In this document: positions 1-9,977 of the stretch, in pieces | Layout of the letters: each line of letters begins with the position of its first letter | How positions within the stretch are numbered: the stretch's first letter is position 1 | Assembly (NCBI RefSeq): GCF_033971325.1 | Contig: NZ_CP117180.1 | Coordinates: forward strand, 1,060,041-1,124,040 | Direction of reading: 5' to 3' | DNA from: Hydrogenobacter sp. T-2 | GTDB taxonomy: Bacteria > Aquificota > Aquificia > Aquificales > Aquificaceae | DNA: 64,000 bases | Made by a program: the position numbers and the translations under genes | Notes under the pieces: model-generated | What the model was told of the DNA's origin: nothing | Database searches by the model: none | What the model saw: only the letters and a program-made list of their open reading frames with translations

Positions 1-468
1 CACCTTGTCTTTCATGAAAGCATCTAAGTTTCCCCCTGAAATCTCAGGGACGAACTCTCTGTCGTAATATATCACCCAATCTATACCCATCAGGCTTTCC
101 ATAAACCTAAGTATTTCCTCAAGGTTTACACCCATAAAGAAGCAGCCTTCAGGGTATTGCCTGCTTATACCGTAGTAAGGTCCAGTAGAAGTTATACGGT
201 AATAGGCTACCTCTTCGCATTTAGTCTCAGAAAGTATTTCTCTGTAGTAGTAAGTGGAATAGGGTGGAACGTAGCTCACCAATATGGAGAGGTTTTTCTC
301 TTCTCTTTTTAATAGCTCTCTGTAGTTATCATATACGAGCCTATAAGTTTCCTTAATCCTCCTTTCAAGTATCTGGGAGGATATTAGGTAGAGAGTAAGG
401 AAGGAAACCGCAAGGGTAAAGGCAAGGGAAAAAGCCAAGCTGAGGCTCACTCTCTTTTTTATTCCCAT
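1..468 (-). CDS. Membrane-anchored sensor protein, N-terminal part (partial)
   Basis: The reading frame starts with ATG at 468 and runs off the left edge after 156 codons. A short basic N-terminus is followed by one hydrophobic helix (about residues 8-30). Next comes a charged helix and then a globular stretch rich in Tyr and aromatic residues that should lie outside the membrane. The layout resembles the Cache-type sensor module of histidine kinases or chemoreceptors, but no signalling domain falls inside the window, so the output is unknown. The start overlaps the pdxA stop by 10 bp, so the two are probably co-transcribed. Confidence 0.55.
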   Translation of the reverse strand, partial: MGIKKRVSLSLAFSLAFTLAVSFLTLYLISSQILERRIKETYRLVYDNYRELLKREEKNLSILVSYVPPYSTYYYREILSETKCEEVAYYRITSTGPYYGISRQYPEGCFFMGVNLEEILRFMESLMGIDWVIYYDREFVPEISGGNLDAFMKDKV

Positions 469-1421
469 ACCTTTTCCGCCAACCTTTCACACAATCTGAG
501 GGCACTAAGAGATGGACCTTCATCCGCTATATCCTTCCAAGCTATGTCATAGGCTACTCCATGGTCTGGGGAGGTTCTCACAAAGGGTATTCCAAGCGTT
601 AAATTCACACCTTCCCTGAAGGCGAGCATTTTAAAAGGTATAAGCCCTTGGTCATGATACATACACAGATAAACATCGTAGTTTATGTTCAAAAAGGCAC
701 TATCCGGAGAGAGAGGACCTTCAACCTTGTAGCCTTCCTCCTTTAGAGCCTCTACCGCAGGTGCAATCTCTTTCATATCCTCTTCCCCTATAGCCCCCAT
801 ATCACCCGCATGGGGGTTAAGACCAAGAATGCCAACTACTGGCTCAAGTCCAAAAAGTCTTTTGAACTCTCTGTCTATTAGCTTTACCTTCTTAAGGATA
901 TCGTCTTTTCTTATTCTCTCTGGCACTTCTCTTAGAGGTATATGTGTGGTAAAGGGCACTACCCTTAACTTTTCCGAATACATGAGCATAGCATACTCTC
1001 TCACATTGCAAGCCTGAGCTAAAAACTCCGTTTGCCCCTCATAGGAAAACCCTGCCAGCTTTGCCCAGAATTTGTTTATAGGCATGGTCAAAAGTCCATG
1101 TATCTTTCCATAAACAGCATCCACCACCGCCCTTCCCAGGTATGCAACCGCCACTTTTCCTGATGTCAAAGATGGCAATGGTCTATCTGTTTCGCTTATG
1201 TTTAAGTCCGCTATATATACACCAGGAGATTTAATCTCCTCTACCGTGTATATCTCCGAAAATTCAAAGTCCACACTTAGCTCCCTTTTGACCGCTTGTA
1301 TTATCTTCTTCTCTCCGTATATTATGTATGCCTTTTGAGGGTCAAAGTATCTGGAAAGCCTTACTATGAGCTCAGGTCCAACTCCCGCAGGGTCGCCTAT
1401 TGTTATACCGATTTTTACCAT
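459..1421 (-). CDS. pdxA: 4-hydroxythreonine-4-phosphate dehydrogenase
   Basis: PdxA oxidises 4-phosphohydroxy-L-threonine in the DXP-dependent pyridoxal phosphate pathway. The N-terminus GITIGDPAGVGPE is the family signature. Metal-binding His positions are visible in TTHIPLREVP, in LNPHAGDMG and in MYHDQGLIPFK, and the C-terminal TSPDHGVAYDIA motif is present. The start at 1421 is chosen because homologous sequence begins there; an upstream in-frame start at 1484 would overlap the divergent gene. Length of 320 aa is normal. A TATACT hexamer lies 6 nt before the ATG. Confidence 0.93.
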   Translation of the reverse strand: MVKIGITIGDPAGVGPELIVRLSRYFDPQKAYIIYGEKKIIQAVKRELSVDFEFSEIYTVEEIKSPGVYIADLNISETDRPLPSLTSGKVAVAYLGRAVVDAVYGKIHGLLTMPINKFWAKLAGFSYEGQTEFLAQACNVREYAMLMYSEKLRVVPFTTHIPLREVPERIRKDDILKKVKLIDREFKRLFGLEPVVGILGLNPHAGDMGAIGEEDMKEIAPAVEALKEEGYKVEGPLSPDSAFLNINYDVYLCMYHDQGLIPFKMLAFREGVNLTLGIPFVRTSPDHGVAYDIAWKDIADEGPSLSALRLCERLAEKVWE

Positions 1422-1427
1422 ATATGT

Positions 1428-1435
1428 AGTATAAT
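1428..1435. promoter_or_regulatory. Overlapping divergent -10 hexamers for pdxA and the CoA-binding gene
   Basis: The divergent genes start only 21 bp apart (ATG at 1421 minus, ATG at 1443 plus). TATACT on the minus strand (1433-1428) ends 6 nt before the pdxA ATG, and TATAAT on the plus strand (1430-1435) ends 7 nt before the other ATG. The two hexamers share four bases. The geometry would place transcription starts at or very near the start codons. There is no GGAGG site before either gene. Confidence 0.5.
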
Positions 1436-1442
1436 ACTTCCC

Positions 1443-1862
1443 ATGAAGGAACTTCATCATCCACATCAAGACGATGCTCTGCAAGTATTAAAAGAGTCAA
1501 AGGTTGTGGCGGTAGTTGGTATATCTCCAGACCCAGAGAGACCTTCATACTATGTAACTGAAAGGCTAATATCAAAGGGTTTGCATAAGGTTTATCTTAT
1601 AAACCCCAAGTATGCAGGAGAGGAAATACTGGGTCATAAGGTGGTTTCCTCCCTTTCTGAAGTGCCAGAGCCTATAGATATTGTAAATGTCTTCAGGAAT
1701 CCAGCACACATAGGACCCATTTTTGAGGAAGCCCTAAGGGTGGGTGCTAAATGTGTGTGGCTACAGCCCGGTTGTGAGAATTTAGAGGTCATAGAAAAGT
1801 ATAAGGACAAGATAGGTGTGGTTTGGAATGCATGTATAGGTGTTGAGGCGGGGTATTTATAA
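1443..1862 (+). CDS. CoA-binding domain protein (YccU family)
   Basis: A 139-aa single-domain protein. VVAVVGISPDPERPSYYV is the Rossmann-type nucleotide loop of the CoA_binding_2 family. The rest matches the family order: INPKYAGEEILG, then IVNVFRN, then a conserved CVWLQPGCEN motif and an N-AC-GVE ending. The cellular role is not established for this family. The start at 1443 is chosen because residues upstream are not family-like and would overlap pdxA. Confidence 0.85.
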   Translation: MKELHHPHQDDALQVLKESKVVAVVGISPDPERPSYYVTERLISKGLHKVYLINPKYAGEEILGHKVVSSLSEVPEPIDIVNVFRNPAHIGPIFEEALRVGAKCVWLQPGCENLEVIEKYKDKIGVVWNACIGVEAGYL

Positions 1863-1865
1863 ACT

Positions 1866-2309
1866 CTAAACCTGTATCGAAAGTCTTTCCAGTCCATCTA
1901 TGTTTGCTTGCATAATTATACATTCAGTTATGCTTATTTCACAAAATTGTTCGTTATGAGGTAAAGTAGCTATTTTCTCTGCGAGAATCCAATACCAAAC
2001 TCCGAAATTGTTAACCTCCTGTCCAAATACAAACCAATAGGGTATTCTGAAAATTCTTGAGAAGTTAAGAGCTTTATTTAGCTCTTCTAAAGGTAGCCCA
2101 AAATTAGTGTATTTAGGCTCCTTTTCTCTAGAGCGACCTTTCGTATCTACGGCTATAATACCGAAGTGAGGCATTGCGATTAAAAAATCGGGTCTTTTTA
2201 CTTCTCCTCTGAAGAATGCGGAAAACGTGTTACGACTTTGCTCCACAAATATATAAGGATACCCTTTACGATCCAACCAATTCTTAAAGGCTATCTCCAC
2301 AGGTTTCAT
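1866..2309 (-). CDS. Uncharacterised protein with a PD-(D/E)XK nuclease-like core
   Basis: This 147-aa protein carries RPDFLIA (Asp41) followed 14 residues later by VDTKGRS (Asp55, Lys57). That is the spacing of a PD-(D/E)XK nuclease core, with Glu5 or Glu23 as a possible fourth residue. The C-terminal half has aromatic strands (residues 90-110) and no recognisable DNA-binding domain. The gene has more A+T-rich codons than its neighbours, which hints at transfer. Restriction or repair-type nuclease activity is an inference; no partner methylase is adjacent. Confidence 0.45.
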   Translation of the reverse strand: MKPVEIAFKNWLDRKGYPYIFVEQSRNTFSAFFRGEVKRPDFLIAMPHFGIIAVDTKGRSREKEPKYTNFGLPLEELNKALNFSRIFRIPYWFVFGQEVNNFGVWYWILAEKIATLPHNEQFCEISITECIIMQANIDGLERLSIQV

Positions 2310-2339
2310 TTTTCTCTAGTCCTCCCTTATCATTATTTT

Positions 2340-3401
2340 TTAAAATATAGCAAGTTTGTCAGTATGCACCACCTCTTCAAAGGAAGTCTTTAGTATGTCC
2401 CTTACTTCCTTTCCCCTCTTGCCAACTACCTTACGCACCTCTTCTGAGCTAAAGTTCACCTTTCCTTTTCCCACGAGAAAGCTCCTTTCATCGTATAGCA
2501 CCACCACGTCTCCCCTTTGAAAGCTCCCTTCCACCCTTTTTATACCCGCAGGGAGAAGGCTTTTACCTTGCTTTATGGCTCTGTATGCACCCTCGTCTAT
2601 GTATATTGCACCCTTTGGTTCTTCGAGCATAGCGAGGGCTTTTTTCCCCTCTTTGAGAGGCTTTTCAGAGGGTTTAAAGTATGTCCCCTTTGTCTTCCCT
2701 TCAAGGATATCAAGCAGGCTATCCTCCTTACCTGTTATAACCACTGGTATACCGAGCCTTACCGCTATCCTTGATGCGGTTATCTTGCTTAGCATACCCC
2801 CAGTGCCAAACTGGGAGTTGACGCCTTTAACAAGGTGAAGGACCTTCTCCACCTCTTCCACCACGGGGACTACCCTCCCCTCTTCATCCAGCAAACCTCC
2901 TGCGGTAGAAAAGATAACTATAAGTTCCGCCCTCATCATGTATGCGGTATGAATTGCAAGGAAGTCGTTGTCTCCAAAGAGTAGCTCCGATATGGCTACA
3001 GTATCATTTTCGTTTATAACGGGCACTATGTCAAGGGATAGCATACTGTTTAGGGCGTTTTTTGCGTTCTCAAACCTCTCCCTGTCCTTGAATATGTCTG
3101 CGGTAAGAAGAGCCTGACCTACCGTAAGCCCATAGTTGGAAAAGACCATGTCATATAGGTGCATAAGGTAAGCCTGTCCTACTCCTGCGACCGCCTGCTT
3201 TGTGCCTAAGTCCGTGGGTCTATGGGAAAGTTTTAGCTTTTTTACTCCACAGAGCACCGCACCCGAAGACACTATAAGGGTCTTATAACCCATATCCCTT
3301 AGCTTTTTTAAATCCCTTGCGAGCTTTGAGAGGAAGCTAAGGTCTATATCCCCTTCTTGGGTCTGTATGAGGTTTGAACCTATCTTCACCAAAAGAACCA
3401 T
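2340..3401 (-). CDS. proB: Glutamate 5-kinase
   Basis: ProB phosphorylates glutamate in the first step of proline synthesis. Residues 1 to about 250 form the amino-acid-kinase domain (VKIGSNLI at the start, SSGAVLCG, NENDTVAI, GTGGMLSKI). Residues 260-350 look like the PUA domain typical of full-length ProB (GAYRAIKQGKSLLPAGI). The 353-aa length is normal. No proA lies next to it. It is divergent from kdsA with 20 bp between starts. Confidence 0.93.
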   Translation of the reverse strand: MVLLVKIGSNLIQTQEGDIDLSFLSKLARDLKKLRDMGYKTLIVSSGAVLCGVKKLKLSHRPTDLGTKQAVAGVGQAYLMHLYDMVFSNYGLTVGQALLTADIFKDRERFENAKNALNSMLSLDIVPVINENDTVAISELLFGDNDFLAIHTAYMMRAELIVIFSTAGGLLDEEGRVVPVVEEVEKVLHLVKGVNSQFGTGGMLSKITASRIAVRLGIPVVITGKEDSLLDILEGKTKGTYFKPSEKPLKEGKKALAMLEEPKGAIYIDEGAYRAIKQGKSLLPAGIKRVEGSFQRGDVVVLYDERSFLVGKGKVNFSSEEVRKVVGKRGKEVRDILKTSFEEVVHTDKLAIF

Positions 3402-3418
3402 TGGGTGTTATATTTTAA

Positions 3419-5553
<2,135 letters not shown>

Positions 5554-5559
5554 GAGAAT

Positions 5560-5565
5560 AATATA
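5560..5565 (-). promoter_or_regulatory. -10-like hexamer for purF
   Basis: TATATT read on the minus strand, ending 6 nt before the purF ATG at 5553. No GGAGG-type site precedes this start. The position fits a leaderless or near-leaderless transcript. Confidence 0.4.
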
Positions 5566-5642
5566 AGACACACACCCTTATAATTAAAGGCATACGTCGG
5601 TTGAAAAATTCAAATAGCGTAGCATCCCTTTATGAAAAAGCA

Positions 5643-6176
5643 TTAGGAGATGGGAAGATATAATTTGTATTTGACCTTCTTTAGACTGTTCCTTACCTTG
5701 TGAACCAGACACTTCTGATGGTCGCTTATGGGATATACGCTCCTTACTGCTTCTTGTATACCTTTTAGCTCGTCGCTTACCACTACAAGTATGTCCTCTA
5801 CTCCTCTTGCCTTGAGGTCATTCAAGACATTTACCCAAAGGCTGGCACTTTCCTGTCTTGAAAGCCGAAAGCCAGGTATTTCCTTGTAGCCATCTGTGTC
5901 TATTCCAGTCTCTGACTTCTGGCGTTGTTCTGTCAGTTAACCTTGATATGGTGCTTGCAGAAAGTCTTGTGCCGTATATGTCTTCAAGGATGTTTTGTAT
6001 ATCTCTTGTAGATAAGCCTTTAGAGTATAGGAGGAAGAGTTTTTCTTGGAGTTCTTTAAGCAGGACTTTTTCACCTTTTGGGACAAGCGTGGGTTCAAAC
6101 TCGGATAGTCTGTCTCTTGCTATAGAGACTTTGATTTGACCTGAGGGTGTATTTATGGTTTTTTGTTGCTTTGTAT
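5643..6176 (-). pseudogene. IS256-family transposase, central/C-terminal remnant
   Basis: Read from 6176 downward, the minus strand encodes IS256 (Mutator-type) transposase sequence: GQIKVSIARDR, then SKGLSTRDIQNILEDIYG, then SASTISRLTD, ending PEVRDW. At about 5905 the frame shifts and resumes as GYKEIPGF, VLNDLKARGVEDILV, HQKCLVHKVRNSLKK. About 35 codons that would hold the first catalytic Asp are missing at this junction. The C-terminal third is also absent after the stop at 5643. It is a dead remnant. Its N-terminal part lies beyond the IS5-family insertion at 7183-7330. Confidence 0.75.
6170..6176 (+). repeat. Left copy of 7-bp target duplication TTTGTAT
   Basis: TTTGTAT at 6170-6176 recurs at 7176-7182, bracketing the IS5-family element. 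Deleting everything from 6177 to 7182 rejoins the two IS256 transposase pieces in one frame (minus strand, IAHTKQQKTINTPSG), which supports a true target-site duplication. Confidence 0.6.
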
Positions 6177-7175
6177 AAGATATAATCTCTTTAATAAGGT
6201 AGGAAAGAGATGAGAAACAGGGACTATAACAAGGAACTGGTTAAGAGAGGGGAAATGCTTATTGACCTATCCCTTTTCGGAAGCCCGACCACTCCAGACA
6301 CAAAGCCAAAAAGAGGAAGACCATACACATACCCAAAAGCACTCATATTCCTACTCTTGCTCCTAAAATTCTCCCTCAGACTACCATATAGACAGACAGA
6401 AGGATTGGCAAGAAAAATCTTTTCCTCCTTGGGCGTTACCATCCCCAACTTTAGAACACTGCATTATAGATTAACAAAAGAAGAGATAAACCTTGAAGAC
6501 CTGCCACAGATAGAAAAGCTACAAGATGACTTTGTCATAGTGCTTGACTCAACTGGGTTAAAGGTCACAAACAGAGGAGAGTGGCTTAGAAAAAAGCATG
6601 GTAGGAGGACAAGGAAGGGATGGATAAAGCTACACGTAGCCTTTGACATAAATAGCAAGCAGGTGGTTAGTGTTGAAGTAACTGATGAGAAGACACATGA
6701 TAGCCAGAAGGCAGAGGAGCTTGTAGAGACAGCAAGGCAGAAAGCTAAAGAGAAGTGCAAGAGAGTAGAGAAGGTAATAGCGGACGGAGGCTATGACACA
6801 CACAGGATATTCAGGGACATGCATGAGAGAGGAATAGAGGCGTGTATATTGCCGAGGTCATCTGCGAGGATAAGTGGAAATATAGCGAGGGATAAGGTTA
6901 TAAGGCTAATAAGGAGAAGTAAGAGGGTGTGGAAAGAAGCGAGTGGTTATGGCAAGCGATGGCTTGTAGAGAGCTTTTTTTCTGTATTCAAGCGATGGTT
7001 TGGCGAGTATGTAAGTCATGTAAAATTTGAGAACATAAGGAAAGAGGTTGTGTTTAAGGTATGGATAATAAATCTATTTCTTAATTTGGGAACTTAAGGT
7101 ATATGTAATATAGTATAAACAGGAAGTGGAATTTTGATGGGAGTTTAAAATTTGCATTGTTGGACAGAGCAGTTT
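6177..7175 (+). mobile_element. IS5-family insertion sequence inside an IS256 gene
   Basis: About 1 kb bounded by the TTTGTAT duplication, containing a single transposase gene (6210-7097). I could not find convincing terminal inverted repeats at these boundaries, so the exact ends rest on the duplication and on restoration of the IS256 frame. The intact transposase suggests the insertion is more recent than the decay of its IS256 host. Confidence 0.6.
6210..7097 (+). CDS. IS5-family DDE transposase
   Basis: A 295-aa full-length transposase. An N-terminal DUF4096-like segment with PKRGRPYTYPKALIFLL is followed by the DDE core: Asp113 in VIVLDSTGLK, Asp192 in VIADGGYD, and Glu254 in WLVESFFSVFKRWFGE. 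This spacing and the Y-(2)-R-(3)-E-like C-terminal signature place it in the IS4/IS5 superfamily, IS5 group. No internal stop or frameshift, so probably functional. It starts with ATG shortly after AGGAAAGAG, a modest ribosome-binding site. Confidence 0.88.
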   Translation: MRNRDYNKELVKRGEMLIDLSLFGSPTTPDTKPKRGRPYTYPKALIFLLLLLKFSLRLPYRQTEGLARKIFSSLGVTIPNFRTLHYRLTKEEINLEDLPQIEKLQDDFVIVLDSTGLKVTNRGEWLRKKHGRRTRKGWIKLHVAFDINSKQVVSVEVTDEKTHDSQKAEELVETARQKAKEKCKRVEKVIADGGYDTHRIFRDMHERGIEACILPRSSARISGNIARDKVIRLIRRSKRVWKEASGYGKRWLVESFFSVFKRWFGEYVSHVKFENIRKEVVFKVWIINLFLNLGT

Positions 7176-7182
7176 TTTGTAT
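7176..7182 (+). repeat. Right copy of 7-bp target duplication TTTGTAT
   Basis: Matches 6170-6176. The flanking bases differ (C/A on the left copy, T/G on the right), so the duplication is exactly 7 bp at most. Confidence 0.6.
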
Positions 7183-7330
7183 GAGCTATTTGTGGAGTTA
7201 GTGTTATGGGGGCGTTTGTGTTTTTGTAGCCAAGGAATTCGTCCAATTCTGCCTGTAGCGTTTTGCCGATGGTTTGAGCCATTAGGTCTTTGAGTAGCTC
7301 ATTGAACTCCTTGTGGTATTGTTATGCTTT
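7183..7330 (-). pseudogene. IS256-family transposase, N-terminal remnant
   Basis: The minus strand encodes KEFNELLKDLMAQTIGKTLQ followed by AELDEFLGYKN, the characteristic N-terminus of IS256-family transposases. A stop codon lies just upstream of this segment and no good start is seen, so the 5' end is damaged too. The frame continues into the piece at 5643-6176 once the IS5-family element is removed. Confidence 0.65.
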
Positions 7331-7363
7331 TCCCTTGCTTGGCTGTTTATCGCTAAGACTTAC

Positions 7364-7486
7364 TTACTTTATTTCTACACAGTGGATGAAATGCTCTCGG
7401 AAAGTCCAAACATCAGAGGGATTTTTTATAAGCAACACCCTTTCCTCTCCTATCAACATACCATCTGCCGAGAACTCCTCCTTCAT
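7364..7486 (-). CDS. 40-aa hypothetical protein coupled to flgA (possibly truncated)
   Basis: An ATG at 7486 overlaps the flgA stop (ATGA), and a 40-codon frame runs to TAA at 7364. The translated text contains DGMLIGEERVLLI and then KNPSDVWTFREHF; I recognise no family. Translational coupling suggests a genuine start. The IS256 remnant begins about 35 bp downstream, so this may be the surviving N-terminus of a longer gene cut by transposition. Short length makes it uncertain. Confidence 0.35.
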   Translation of the reverse strand: MKEEFSADGMLIGEERVLLIKNPSDVWTFREHFIHCVEIK

Positions 7487-8103
7487 GGCAAAGCCTCCAC
7501 TTTGCCCCTTGAGACAACCCTTCCTCTGAGCATTTTATCTTCTCTCCTTATGCGTATTATCTTTCCCACTGTGCCAGAATCCACCGCCACTGCATAAAAG
7601 CTCACCTCAAGGAAACCACTTCTGTATACCACTTCAACTAAATCACCACCTTTCACCGCAAGCACTTCCTTGAGAAGAGACCTCCTTAGCATAGTTCCTT
7701 TGGTTATGCGTGTGGATGCCATGTATTTTTCAAAGTCTTCTGGACTTAGCCTTAGGTCTGATGGAATGGTTTTCATAAACCTCTCCTCTGTCCTAAACTG
7801 CTCTGGGTGTATAGGACTACCTTGTGGGATATCTTCGAGTGCTATAAAGACCTTTACCTTCCACAAGGCATTTATAACAGCCTGATACCTCTCCTTGCCA
7901 GAATAGAGATAAGCAACCGCTCTGCTCCTGCCGTATTCCATATCTAGCTCAATTCTTTCAACCTCCAAGTTCTTAGGTGCAAAAAGTCTGACACTTTGAA
8001 CCTTTACACTATCGCCAAAACGCCTGTAGACCTCTGACTCTATAAGCTCTTCTGGACTGGAAAAGGCAAAAGAGAATAGGAGCAAAAGACTAAGAAGCCA
8101 CAT
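7483..8103 (-). CDS. flgA: Flagellar basal-body P-ring formation protein FlgA
   Basis: FlgA is the periplasmic chaperone for P-ring assembly. The 206-aa protein starts with a cleavable signal peptide (residues 1-16, WLLSLLLLFSFAFSS). It ends with a SAF/ChapFlgA domain from about residue 85: VFIALEDIPQGSPIHPEQF, then TRITKGTMLRRSLLKEV, then VKGGDLVEVVY and GKIIRIR. Its start overlaps the end of the frdB/sdhB-like gene by 14 bp, an unrelated pathway. The stop overlaps a 40-aa frame. Confidence 0.88.
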   Translation of the reverse strand: MWLLSLLLLFSFAFSSPEELIESEVYRRFGDSVKVQSVRLFAPKNLEVERIELDMEYGRSRAVAYLYSGKERYQAVINALWKVKVFIALEDIPQGSPIHPEQFRTEERFMKTIPSDLRLSPEDFEKYMASTRITKGTMLRRSLLKEVLAVKGGDLVEVVYRSGFLEVSFYAVAVDSGTVGKIIRIRREDKMLRGRVVSRGKVEALP

Positions 8104-8773
8104 CCATACTTTGCATAAGCTCCCTTATAAGGGTTGCAGGCTCTACTTCCTTTGGACATACAAGGTTGCACTTATTACAGGAAAGGCAGTGGTAGAGATT
8201 CCCTTCTTTTATGGCTTGGTTTACTCTTAGCTCCTTTTCCTCTTCCCTTGGGTCTTGGAAAAACCTAAAGAGTTTGGCGAAAAACAAGGGTCCTGCGTAG
8301 TTTTCCTCGAGCACCTGTGGACAATAAGACTGGCAAGCAAGACAAAGTATGCAGTCCGCAGAGTTCTCTATTTTTCTGCTTAGCTCTGGGTTTATTCTTG
8401 GGTCCTTGGCTTGCTCCCTTATCCAGAGCCTAAGGCTTTTTACCCTCTCTATAACTCCTTCGTTGTCCACTGCGAGGTCTCTTATAACCTTGAAGTTTCT
8501 TATTGGTTCTATTAGCACTTCTTCTCCAAAAAGTGCATAAGGTAGTGCTTGTTCCTTACAGGCGAGCTTTGGAAACCCGTTTACCATTATGGTGCATGTG
8601 CCACATATACCTGCTCTGCAAAAATGCCTAAAGCTAAGGGATGGGTCTATATCCTCTTTTATCTTCTGAAGGGCACTCAAAAGGGTCATCCCTTCTTGAT
8701 AGGGTATTTCAAATCTCTGATAGTAGGCTTCTTTTGTCCCTTCCTGTCTTCTTATTTTCAACCTTAAAACCAT
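8090..8773 (-). CDS. Succinate dehydrogenase/fumarate reductase iron-sulfur subunit
   Basis: The 227-aa SdhB/FrdB protein has an N-terminal [2Fe-2S] ferredoxin fold (CRAGICGTC). Two C-terminal cluster motifs follow: CILCLACQSYCP and CLSCNKCNLVCP. The second has the full four-Cys CxxCxxCxxxCP pattern rather than the three-Cys form of classical SdhB, so both could hold [4Fe-4S] clusters, as in some anaerobic-type fumarate reductases. Flavoprotein and anchor subunits are not adjacent. The start at 8773 is chosen over an upstream codon at 8809 by alignment to the family N-terminus. Confidence 0.9.
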   Translation of the reverse strand: MVLRLKIRRQEGTKEAYYQRFEIPYQEGMTLLSALQKIKEDIDPSLSFRHFCRAGICGTCTIMVNGFPKLACKEQALPYALFGEEVLIEPIRNFKVIRDLAVDNEGVIERVKSLRLWIREQAKDPRINPELSRKIENSADCILCLACQSYCPQVLEENYAGPLFFAKLFRFFQDPREEEKELRVNQAIKEGNLYHCLSCNKCNLVCPKEVEPATLIRELMQSMDVAS

Positions 8774-8798
8774 GTTTAAATAATGTATCCTATTGTGT

Positions 8799-9977
8799 AT
8801 GTTGGTCAAGCATTTTGAAAGCAGGGAAGCCTTCTACAGGTTCTTAAAGGAAAAGCTCGGTGTATTTTTCAGAGAAGCATACGATAGAAGTTTTGAAGGT
8901 ATATTTCATGTAATATACTTGGAAGATACAAAACCAGAAATACTTGTCCCTCTTGCAAAGAGGTCTTGTCTTAATACCTTTTATAGCGATAGGGCTATAG
9001 CCCTTTGTGGCTCAGAAGCACAGATTAGAGACTTTTGCTCCCATCTTGTAAAGGAAGATAGAGAGCTTGCCTTTAAGATACTTGAAAGACTTCAGAGCTA
9101 CAGAAAAAGGTCCTTTAAGCTCCAATATAACCAAAAAATCCTACCTCTTGGTATAAAAACCGCCATTATGGGTATTCTCAACATAACACCAGACTCCTTC
9201 TCCGACGGTGGTTTATACCTTGAACCTTCCCATGCGGTAAAAAGGGCTGTGCAGATGGCAGAAGAAGGTGCGGATATAATAGATATAGGAGCGGAATCCA
9301 CAAGACCTGGTTCTAAACGAATAGATGCTCAAGAGGAGCTCAAAAGACTTCTTCCCGTGCTAAAAGAGGTAAGAAGAGAACTTCCCAAAATTTGGATTTC
9401 TATAGATACCTACAAGGCAGAGGTGGCAAAAGTATGCCTTGAAGAGGGAGCGGATATTATAAACGACATAAGCGGTGGAACCTTTGACGAATATATGTTT
9501 AGGGTGGTAGCTCAGTATGGCTGTCCCTATGTGCTAACTCATATAAAGGGACGACCAGAAACGTGGAAGGAAAACCCTCCTATCTATGAGGATGTGGTTG
9601 AGGAAATAGTCCAATGGTTTGAGGAAAGGCTAAGAGTATTGAGAGAAGGGCAATACGAAGGACAGGTGATACTTGACCCGGGCATAGGCTTTGGAAAATT
9701 GCCAGAGCATAATGTGGAAATACTCAAAAGGTTTGAGGAGTTAAAGATATTTGGTCTGCCCCTTTTGGTGGGTGTTTCAAGAAAGTCCTTTATAGGCATT
9801 GTGCTGGAAGGATTACTTAGGAAAAAAACAGAGCCGACAGAGAGGCTATATGGTAGCTTGGGAGCTGTTGCTCCTGCGGTTATGAAGGGAGCAAACATAG
9901 TGAGGGTCCACGACGTGAAGGAAACCAGAGAGTTTCTTGCACTTCTTGATACGGTAAGGACTTATGGCGAATTTTAA
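8799..9977 (+). CDS. folP: Dihydropteroate synthase with N-terminal extension
   Basis: FolP joins p-aminobenzoate to the pterin diphosphate in folate synthesis. The catalytic TIM barrel begins near residue 120 with IMGILNITPDSFSDGG and continues with IDIGAESTRPGS, INDISGG, DPGIGFGK and GVSRKSF. About 118 residues precede it and have no recognised domain; many bacterial FolP proteins lack this part. TATCCT at 8786-8791 ends 7 nt before the ATG. The end overlaps cdaA by 14 bp. Confidence 0.9.
   Translation: MLVKHFESREAFYRFLKEKLGVFFREAYDRSFEGIFHVIYLEDTKPEILVPLAKRSCLNTFYSDRAIALCGSEAQIRDFCSHLVKEDRELAFKILERLQSYRKRSFKLQYNQKILPLGIKTAIMGILNITPDSFSDGGLYLEPSHAVKRAVQMAEEGADIIDIGAESTRPGSKRIDAQEELKRLLPVLKEVRRELPKIWISIDTYKAEVAKVCLEEGADIINDISGGTFDEYMFRVVAQYGCPYVLTHIKGRPETWKENPPIYEDVVEEIVQWFEERLRVLREGQYEGQVILDPGIGFGKLPEHNVEILKRFEELKIFGLPLLVGVSRKSFIGIVLEGLLRKKTEPTERLYGSLGAVAPAVMKGANIVRVHDVKETREFLALLDTVRTYGEF

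Larger units (their letters stand above)
7098..7363. other. Non-coding gap: IS5 right flank and IS256 N-terminal remnant
   Basis: This stretch has no intact gene. From 7098 to 7175 is the 3' part of the IS5-family element, and 7176-7182 is the second copy of the target duplication. From 7183 to about 7330 is the N-terminal remnant of the IS256 transposase on the minus strand. The final 30 bases up to the small gene at 7364 hold nothing I recognise. Confidence 0.6.

Noticed and set aside
5858-6139. Plus-strand open frame of 93 codons opposite the IS256 remnant
   Set aside because: It has no protein-like motif, while the opposite strand carries clear transposase sequence.
6177-7175. Terminal inverted repeats of the IS5-family element
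   Set aside because: Comparing both ends gave no convincing complementarity; the boundaries rest on the 7-bp duplication and frame restoration only.
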